64,000 nt of DNA from Asterias amurensis (Eukaryota; Echinodermata; Asteroidea; Forcipulatida; Asteriidae): the NCBI RefSeq assembly GCF_032118995.1, contig NC_092651.1:26706349-26770348 (forward strand), given 5' to 3'. Numbering within the stretch: position 1 is the stretch's first letter; every line of letters begins with the position of its first letter. Below, piece by piece: positions 56,931-64,000 of the stretch. A program made the translations under genes and the position numbers. Under the pieces are notes generated by a model. It had not been told where the DNA came from. It saw only the letters and a program-made list of their open reading frames with translations, and ran no database searches.

Positions 56931-56989
56931 CGTTGCAGAGCCACGCTCTGTATGATAAATCCCCTCAAAGGAGTAAGAATGCAGTCCCT
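56931..56989 (-). CDS. Candidate 59-nt exon upstream of the Shroom giant exon
   Basis: The acceptor is CTCTCTGTCGTTTAG|AGGGAC and the donor CTGCAACG|GTAAGAAC. It is open in the frame needed: RDCILTPLRGFIIQSVALQ plus CG, which joins the giant exon's first base to make CGA (Arg) and continue STQSRPKSWH. Phase and splice sites fit, but the residues match no family motif that I know, and a 59-nt open exon arises easily by chance. It could also be an alternative 5' exon or nothing. Confidence 0.3.
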
Positions 56990-57667
56990 CTAAACGACAG
57001 AGAGACTTGCTACTTCCTGATCAAAGAAAATGTCACAATTTGCATGGAACGCCTCTCTAACATGATGCCCAAGGAGAGAAAGAGGTATGGCTTCTTCACC
57101 ATAACTAGTCCCTAATGTGAACATAGCGCCTTCGAAGCAAAGTAGCAATTGAAGATCTTTACTAACGGCTGACCAGATAAAAAAAACATCCTCAACACCA
57201 AGACAGGATATATCCCATTGACATCATTCAATAACATAGGATGCCATCCCAGCATGGGAACGCCAGTCACTTCACACAAAAAGCCCACCAGAATACCGGG
57301 CATACTTTCAATGGGTGTCAGAGGTCCAACAACCAGCTGAGAGCCCGGCTAAAAATGGCACAATGTGTATGGATTTCACCAAAGCAGAGATCACCCGATG
57401 AACAAGAAACCCAGCATGACTCCCGACTCAGGAGAGAAATCCTTAACCTGGGTGGGGGGTTCTTGTGGTGTTTTATAATAGTGTGAGCAGATAAATTTAG
57501 TTGTGGTAGGGGGTTTGAAGTGGCACCGCTAAGTCCTATTTCAAGGTCCAATAATTATGCATGAACTTGAAATCTTTTCCAGTCTGGCACAGCTTTGGTC
57601 CTGAGGTTCCGTACCTGTAGAATACTAGGCTAGCTCAGCATTCCACATATTGTTGTTGTTTTAGTGG

Positions 57668-58014
57668 AAAGGCACTGGACACATTTGGTAATTGTCAAAG
57701 ACCACCAGTTTTCTCACTCAGTGTATCTCAACATATGCATAAAACAATTTTGTTTAACTCAAATCTTTGTCAAGTTGGGAGAAAATAATGGAAGACAAGT
57801 TGGGTGCTTTTAAATGCTTGAATTAGAAAATATCGAATTCAATTCAAGTATTTAGTGAGAAATTACTTCTTTCTCAAAAACAACGCCATTTCAGAGGCTG
57901 CCACTTCTCACAATGTTTTATACTATCCACAGCTCTCCATTGTTTGTTACCAAGTAAGTTTTAATGCTAACATCTATTTTGAGTAAATACCAATAGTGTC
58001 CACTGCATTTAAAG
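57668..58014. mobile_element. Fold-back MITE, family A (full length)
   Basis: AAAGGCACTGGACACATTTG at the left and CAATAGTGTCCACTGCATTTAA at the right. A SINE starts about 20 bp beyond its right end. Confidence 0.8.
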
Positions 58015-58034
58015 AAAAAGAATACCACTATAAA

Positions 58035-58200
58035 CCACAAGGGAAACTGACTGGGTAAATTTGTAAATGATTTTTAAGGTTGAACAAAGAATTGACTAGA
58101 GTGGGATTCGAACCAACGACCTCCGGATTAACGTGCCGGCGCTCTACCAACTGAGCTATCTAGCCCTATATTGGCGGTGTCCCTATTTTGTCAATATCTT
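58035..58200 (-). repeat. tRNA-derived SINE, best-preserved copy
   Basis: On the minus strand: GGGCTAGATAGCTCAGTTGG (A-box region TAGCTCAGTTGG, then TAGAGC), an anticodon-arm-like CCGGCACGTTAATCCGGAGG, and GGTTCGAATCC (perfect B-box). It is followed by the tail CATTTACAAATTTACCCAGT + CAGTTTCCCTTGTGG shared with copies at 10525 and 13441. It is a tRNA-like head fused to a tail, hence a SINE and not a working tRNA gene. Confidence 0.8.
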
Positions 58201-58392
58201 TGTTCGGGGGTGCCAGTCAGAATACCTTTAGTTTTTGGAGCAGTTCAACTGTTGAGTTAATCCTGTATAAATGAAGATGTTCATGTATCTCCCCTATACA
58301 GTTTAACTAACAAGTGAATATTTCATTTTAATAGGCGGTCAAGTTTTCAAGCTATCGCCAAATAATCCGGAGTTAATATATTTATCCAAGCA

Positions 58393-58542
58393 GGGGTCGA
58401 TTTCACAAAGAGTTAGGACTAGTCCTAACTTAGGACTAGTCCTAGGAGATACACAAATTGCATGGATAGTCCTAAGTTAGGACGAGTAACTGGTCCTAAC
58501 TCGAGATAAGACTAGTCCTAACTCTTTGTGAAATCCACCCCA
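58393..58542. mobile_element. Short fold-back with ACTAGTCCTAA arms
   Basis: GGGGTCGATTTCACAAAGAG and CTCTTTGTGAAATCCACCCC are inverted ends; four GACTAGTCCTA / TAGGACGAG half-sites lie inside. Sister of 50086-50233. Confidence 0.85.
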
Positions 58543-60149
58543 GGAACTATAATCACTATAATAGGAAAACACAATCTTTAAAGTGTTTTAAATACTGTAC
58601 AGCAGCGCTTCTAAAATTAAAATTTGGGTGGCATAAAAACTGAAATCTCTTTACATATAAGGCCAAATAAAAATAAAAACCAGTTCCGCGTCCTTTTTTG
58701 AGGCCGCACCCTTTTTTGTACTATTTACTAATTTTCGATTTTTGTATAAAAAATAAAATATTTTTTTTTTTTTTTTTTAATTTTTTAAATCCATCTTTTC
58801 AAAAGGACTGGCCTAGAAGCTCTTCCCGAATCTAACTTGATGCTCTCGAACACCGTCTGTTTCATAAAACAATATTAGTGAATGCCTACCAGCAATCCTT
58901 TTTAGTGTTATCCGACCCTGTTAGTGTTAGTGTTAACACAGGTCCTCATGCAACTAATGGGTATAAAAAAGTTTGCGGTTGATTCAAACTGAAGAATCTG
59001 TAGGCTTCTAACCTGTACGTTGTCATTGCCATTTATGTTAAGAGCGATTACTGAACGCTTTCCCTTTAATCACATAAGGCACCATTAATATTTCAGACAC
59101 TGTTATAGAAAGGAAAAAAAGTTTACCAATACCACAAAACTAAACTGTGGTCAGGGAAACACACACAGTCTCGCCATGAAATAATAACACCCACCAGTTA
59201 AATATGATCCCTCTATTGTTGCTACTGAAATAACAACACTGTGGGTAAACCGTAATGTATATTACAGACCCCAGGAGACCTATAGGTGGTGCAGCAGGCC
59301 CAGACTTGTTGTCTCTCAAACTGTGCACTAGTACTACCCTCCTTTTATTGTTTGGAACAAAAGTTTAACTCCGCAAATTATTACACTCAGACTTTCTTTT
59401 TTTGACTTTCTTTATCTTTGGTAGTGCTTTTTATTTTCTATTTTTCATATATGATTGAAGAGTGTTTTCTGGACCCAATATCTTTTCCCTTTTATTCTCT
59501 TCAAATATCTAGGTTTCTATAGTAAGGCCTTGAGAAATTCACAAACTTTCCCCTTCAATTTTGACTCTAATTGGTCTCTAAATGAAGTTCTGGAAGTCAA
59601 GTGTATTTTCTATGTTAAATTAAGTTGTTTGAAAGTTAGGGTGACCGTCATACTTTGGCAATAACCCCAGGAAAAATGTTTAGGTCCTAACTATTCTTGT
59701 TATAAATATGGTAATGGTAGCACTATAATAATACAACAGCAAATGTGTAAGGTTGTCATACAGTAGGTGCCAAGCTCAAAACAATTTTGCTAACCAATAT
59801 TTAAAAGGTTACCAACCAAAATAGCATGTCATTATAATAGATAGGTTTCTTGTTTATTGTTTGTTTAGAAGAAATACTCTTAGCAGTTCTATGAAATTGG
59901 GGCCCATTGTATCTTCAAGGTTATCACTTCCATTTAATACGCATTCATGCTTTTGTTTTGCAGTGCTTCAAAGAAAACGATTATTCAGTACAAGTATTCT
60001 TTGTATTCTTAATTCCAAGACTTCTCAGATACTTTCAGCAATTCTAGATCAAGACGTACTACAAGATATTATTATCCTCGTGTCAAACCTAATTTATGAT
60101 TATTGACACAATGACAGTACAATCTTGAATTAAAAAAAGAATATTTTTG

Positions 60150-60290
60150 TAACACTGTGTTACTCATTTCTCAGCAAGTAATATTTTTAAAGGAAGCTTT
60201 CTATCATCATTACCATTAAACCACACTTGAGTAATGTCAATCTGTGGGCGTTTGTGTTTTTTGTCATACAAAAAGTACAGAAACCCTTTA
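60150..60290 (-). mobile_element. Fold-back MITE family C, single arm
   Basis: GGAAGCTTTCTATCATCATT...GTAATGTCAATCTGTGGGCG...AAAGTACAGAAACCCTTTAA corresponds to the right arm of the 51210-51553 copy. Confidence 0.65.
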
Positions 60291-60572
60291 AGGTAACATT
60301 TATTAGATGTACCTCTGGCATTAAACGCAAACAGACAATGACCAATGACTTCAGTCATGTCTGCTTCTGGCTTGTTTACTAATCAATGAGCTTTTAAACG
60401 CTATTGGAGCATACAGCCTCATGTGAATGAATCAAAGCCACATCCTGTCTTTAACCTACTATTGTACTCATTCATGAATTATGTAATCAACTGAGATGAG
60501 GAGTTCATCCACAGGATGTGAAAGAGGCTTAGTAGACTTACCACTTTACATTGGTTTGTCAATAAATAAAGA

Positions 60573-61140
60573 AGAAGACAGAACAAAAACTAATCGGTAT
60601 AAATTTCAAAATTGTAGACATATACGGTTTAACATCATCCTTGCTCTATGGTCACAGCATGGATGGTCAAAGGGGTGTCTGTGTGTCACTTGGACACCCT
60701 GTTAAAAATTTGACGCCCTTTTTTATCTGCCATTTACATGTAAAAGAAACAGACAGAACAATACCATTGGTGTCAATTTCAAAATGGCCGACATATGGCT
60801 ACTTGTCCTTGCTCTATGGTCAGAGTCAGAGGGGTGGCTGTGTGTGTTTGGACACCCTGTTAAAAATTTGACGCCCTTTTTTACATGTAAAAGAAACAGA
60901 CAGAACAATAACAAAAGTACCATTGGTGTCAATTTCAAAATGGCCGACATATGGCTACTTGTCCTTGCTCTATGGTCAGAGTCAGAGGGTTGGCTGTGTG
61001 TGTTTGGACACCCTGTTATACTTGTGGACATCCTTTTTAAAATTTGGACACCCTATTGTGTCTGTTGTTTACATCTATTGCATTGTAAGGGAACAATTTG
61101 GACACCAAGATTATAAATCTCAAGCAAATTCGGACACCCT
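60573..61140. repeat. Minisatellite with units of about 150-175 bp
   Basis: Units contain AGACAGAACAA, ATTTCAAAATGGCCGACATA, TGTCCTTGCTCTATGGTCAG, TTGGACACCCTGTTAAAAAT and TTGACGCCCTTTTTT. AGACAGAACAA recurs at about 60575, 60751 and 60899; units 2 and 3 are nearly identical, unit 1 is diverged, and the fourth decays into short GGACACCCT repeats. Open stretches on both strands across it are repeat by-products. Confidence 0.85.
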
Positions 61141-61219
61141 TTTCTTTTACAAAATCCTAGTTAAAACCTTGATATAGTAGTTATTCAACATATTTATAAA
61201 GAAAGGCAGCCATCTTGTA

Positions 61220-61543
61220 TTAAAGCCATTGGACACTTTCTGGACAGAAAAAAAAGTTTACAAATAACTTACAGGGTTTACAGAAGGTAATGGTGAAAGA
61301 CTTCTCTTGAAATTTTATTCCATGAAGTGCTTTACTTTTTGAGAAAAAATTAAAACAATTTTCAATTCTCGATCGAGAATTAATAATGTATTTTAAACAC
61401 ATGTCATGACACGGCGAAATGTGCATAAACAAGGGTGGGTTTTCCTGTTATTTTCACAGGTTGTACTTTATGTATAAGTTGTGATACACGAAGTGTGGGC
61501 CTTTGGACAATACTGTTTACCGAAAGTGTCCAGTGGCTTTAAA
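61220..61543. mobile_element. Fold-back MITE, family B
   Basis: TTAAAGCCATTGGACACTTT at the left and CGAAAGTGTCCAGTGGCTTTAA at the right. The interior has TCTCGATCGAGAATTAATAA and ACACATGTCATGACACGGCG. The second copy is at 62896-63245. Confidence 0.85.
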
Positions 61544-62190
61544 AACATGTCCCTCATGCTTCCTTTTTTCATGAACCTGGACTCTGAACATTTTTTTATT
61601 TTTTTATTTTTTTCACTCGGCCTTATCAAATATAATACTGTCCATTTTTTTTATGTGTAGAGTAAAAAACCTTGACAATTTGAGAAATAGTTTGACTCTG
61701 TCAGCTCTTGAAGAAAAATTCAAAATGCTTGTGTTCCTTTTGTGTTAAGTTTCTCAAGGCCATTGTGTGGTACATAAAAGGTACAGGTGGCACACAGTGG
61801 ATAAACCAAGCTGCAAAATAGGCAACATTCCAAGAAAAGAATGCCATAATCCTGTATGGATTAGTTCTAATCCTTCACTTCCAACGGAATCTTTGTGGAA
61901 TGTATACAACTTTTTTTTACTGTCAAGTTTAAAGGTATACTTTATTATAATATAAAAAATGGATGATAAAGTTATCCTTAAAACTGTATATTCTGGTTTG
62001 GTATCCGCAAAGAACAGGTAACCCTTTTTCAGTGTTTTCTTTCTTAAAACACATGTCAACATGCAGGGTAACTTGCTGGGTGTAGGCCTATGTGTTGAAT
62101 GTTTAGTAATCTCAACTACTGTGGCTAAGCAGGGATTTGGAGTCCTCAGAAGATTTAACCATGGAGCAATAAATGTAACTGGCATTTGGC

Positions 62191-62582
62191 CAGGCACTGG
62201 ACACTATTGACAATTACTCAAAATAATTGCTAACATAAAAGCTTACTTGGTAACAAGCCATGGAGAGCTGTTGATAGTATAAAACATTGTGAGAATACGG
62301 CTCACTCTCAAGTAACGTAGTTTTTGAGAAAGAGGTAGGCCCTACATGTAATTTCTTACTCAAATATTAAAAGGCTTCAGGCCTGAAGTCTTTTAATATT
62401 ATTTTAGGCATCTGAAAGCACACAAATTTGTGGTGTTTTTTCTTTCATTAGTCTCTTGCAACTTCAATGACCAAGTGAGTTGAGATACTTTCACAGATTT
62501 GTTATTTTATGCAAATGTTGAGATACACCAAGCGAGAATACTGGTCTTTGACAATATTACCAAAGGTGTCCAGTGCCTTTAA
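62191..62582. mobile_element. Fold-back MITE, family A (full length)
   Basis: CAGGCACTGGACACTATTGA at the left and CAAAGGTGTCCAGTGCCTTTAA at the right. The centre has AAAAGGCTTCAGGCCTGAAG + TCTTTTAATATT, a perfect local palindrome near 62370-62400. Confidence 0.85.
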
Positions 62583-62895
62583 GGGATATTACTGAGAAGG
62601 GAAAAATGAGGGGAAATCAGTTGATAAGGAAAATAAACCAAATCCCAAAATAGCCAGTGTGGTTTTATGTTGCAGTGCAGTACCCATACTATCTGCCTGC
62701 AGATAATTCCAACCCTACTGACTCATGAGTTGGTATGCCACGGTATGCACATTACTTCAGGCCAAAAACTCACAACCACTATCATATATCATCCCTACAG
62801 TATCCAAAGCCATACACTTATGGTTCCATCAACTACCAACATACTGAATGTTTCTTGTATACAAAATATGGTTTGACAGGTATAAACAAAATGTA

Positions 62896-63245
62896 TTAAA
62901 GCCATTGGACCCTTTCGGTACAGAAAAAAAAAATAAAGTTCACAGATTTACAAAAATACAGGGTTTACAGAAGGTAATGGTGAAAGACTTCTCTTGAAAT
63001 ATTAGTCCATGAAATGCTTTACTTTTTGAGAAAACGGTAAAACAACATAAATTCTCGTTTTAAACACATGTCATGACACGGCGAAATGCGTGGAAACAAG
63101 AGTGGGTTTTCCTGTTATTTTCTCCCAACTCCGATGACCGATTGAGCCTAAATTTTCACAGGTTTGTTGTTTTATATATAAGTTGTGATACACGAAGTGT
63201 GGGACTTGGACAATACTGTTTACCGAAAGTGTATAATGGCTTTAA
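62896..63245. mobile_element. Fold-back MITE, family B
   Basis: TTAAAGCCATTGGACCCTTT at the left and CGAAAGTGTATAATGGCTTTAA at the right. About 90% alike to 61220-61543 over the inner segment (TCATGACACGGCGAAATG). Confidence 0.85.
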
Positions 63246-63701
63246 AAGGGTAGGGCACTAAAGGGTATTCACGCAGAGCTGTGTATGCCATATTGGGAGA
63301 GCGGTGACATGGAGGGACCAGTTTTCTTTGAACTTGTGGTTGCTGGACGGCATTTTTGGTCCAAACCCAATACAACATACAGGCTAGTCTGGCACCCCGC
63401 ACTCGCACATGCAATTTGGGGATTAAAACTGGCTTAATATGATCACATGTTGTTGCAGTTCCCCACACTCTACACCTAGCTCTGGGTGTACGTAGCCTGT
63501 CTTGTTAAATTTCTATGTATCCATCCTAGTGCATAATTTTGATGACACATTAATTTTCTGTTCATGGTGTACAGGTAGGGACAGGTGTATTATTTTTGAC
63601 AATGTTTTTTTGAAGAATTTAAATAATTTTTTCCCATACAAGGGTCACAGGTCTTGCACAATCATACATATCTGAATTTGTGTAATTGCGTCGATCAAAA
63701 T

Positions 63702-63863
63702 TTAAAGCAAATGTGATCTGCGCGATCCTTCAATTTCAAATACTATATCAATATTGATAAACTTTGCCGGTATTTCACTTTCGTACAAAAATCTTTCTAG
63801 TTCTGGTAGGATCTTTTCAGTCAAACCAATCTTCTTTTTCTCTTGAAGATTCTTGACAGTAAA
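63702..63863 (-). CDS. Unidentified 53-codon minus-strand open stretch (possible exon)
   Basis: It is open from 63863 to TAA at 63704-63702. The translation contains KKKIGLTEKILPELERFLYE and SEIPAKFINIDIVFEIEGSR, an amphipathic, non-repetitive composition unlike chance AT-rich frames. No ATG opens it, and the acceptor is unclear (TTACTGTCAAG, or CTTCTCTCTGAG further up). It might be a terminal exon of a gene beyond the window, a decayed element fragment, or chance. I do not recognise the family. Confidence 0.25.
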   Translation of the reverse strand, partial: FTVKNLQEKKKIGLTEKILPELERFLYESEIPAKFINIDIVFEIEGSRRSHLL

Positions 63864-64000
63864 TCATTGACCCTCAGAGAGAAGTTGACAAAAGACTTCA
63901 CAAAATAGAAACATCACATTCTTTAAAGTCTGATTTCCTACTCTGTCTGAACTGAATGTTAATCCAACGAAAATGTGAATTTAAGACTTAAGACCCAGAA

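Larger units (their letters stand above)
55885..64000. other. Probable Shroom 5' intron, repeat-dense
   Basis: Upstream of the giant exon on the minus strand. I searched for PDZ-encoding sequence (a GLGF-type loop) and found none. It contains fold-backs (56140-56540, 57668-58014, 58393-58542, 60150-60290, 61220-61543, 62191-62582, 62896-63245), a SINE, a minisatellite, an A/T homopolymer patch at 58747-58795 and one candidate 59-nt exon. Stretches 58550-60140 and 63250-63700 show nothing I can name. Confidence 0.5.

Noticed and set aside
57112..57303. Minus-strand frame examined as the missing Shroom PDZ exon
   Set aside because: It has no GLGF-type carboxylate-binding loop or other PDZ signature, and no splice sites in a usable phase.
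58090..58170. Possible functional tRNA gene on the minus strand
   Set aside because: A- and B-boxes are good but the acceptor stem does not pair and the sequence continues into a repeat tail shared with other copies. It is a tRNA-derived SINE.
60641..61177. Open frames on both strands across the minisatellite (76-110 codons)
   Set aside because: The same peptide repeats appear in several frames, which is expected from tandem DNA units and not from a gene.
1..64000. Autonomous transposons, retroviruses, CRISPR arrays, rRNA genes
   Set aside because: No reverse transcriptase, integrase or transposase motifs (such as YxDD or DDE contexts) were seen in any frame; repeats are palindromic or tandem without CRISPR spacing.

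Overview
The window looks like intron-rich, AT-biased DNA from an invertebrate deuterostome, most likely an echinoderm (a sea star is my best guess, not proven). The reasons are animal-type genes split by GT-AG introns, vertebrate-like protein sequences, and a dense load of short palindromic transposable elements and tRNA-derived SINEs. I see no recognisable autonomous transposon protein, rRNA, functional tRNA, CRISPR array or prokaryotic operon.

Three protein genes are supported by domain content and exact splice-phase continuity. (1) 2171-3479, minus strand: the 3' two exons of a divergent forkhead (Fox) transcription factor; its 5' exon(s) were not found. (2) 6741-10785, plus strand: a complete five-exon dCMP deaminase gene (DCTD), 206 codons, with the zinc-site HAE and PCNEC motifs intact. 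(3) 20462-55884, minus strand: eight exons of a Shroom-family actin/Rho-kinase scaffold. These comprise one giant 3.66 kb central exon, a proline-rich exon with two LPPPP motifs, and four 3' exons that build the C-terminal ASD2 (Rho-kinase binding) coiled coil. The PDZ-encoding 5' exons are missing and probably lie beyond 64 kb; a 59-nt candidate exon is proposed at 56931-56989. The Fox fragment and DCTD are divergently arranged, and DCTD and Shroom are convergent (tail to tail, about 9.7 kb apart). Nothing suggests a shared pathway: one is a transcription factor, one makes dUMP for dTMP synthesis, and one shapes epithelial cells through apical actomyosin.

Region by region: 1-2170 is 3' flank with fold-back elements. 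3.5-6.7 kb holds palindromic elements and a curious GC-rich block made of a 9-bp tandem array flanked by TTGCATATGCAA-type motifs. DCTD intron 1 carries a cluster of about 132-bp fold-back units. 10.8-16 kb, between DCTD and Shroom, is a transposon-rich gap with three back-to-back palindromes and a 1.2 kb satellite. 16-20.4 kb is Shroom 3' flank or UTR. 20.4-56 kb is Shroom exons and large introns. 56-64 kb is probably Shroom 5' intron, again full of fold-back elements, SINEs and a minisatellite, ending in a 53-codon minus-strand open stretch of unknown identity.

No clear new biological system is proven. The best candidates for something undescribed are the non-autonomous element architectures (5600-6330, 6930-7827, 14560-15745), the sharing of TTAA-type ends by unrelated fold-back families, and the insertion before the DNA-recognition helix of the Fox protein. 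All coordinates of repeats are by eye and may be off by several bases.
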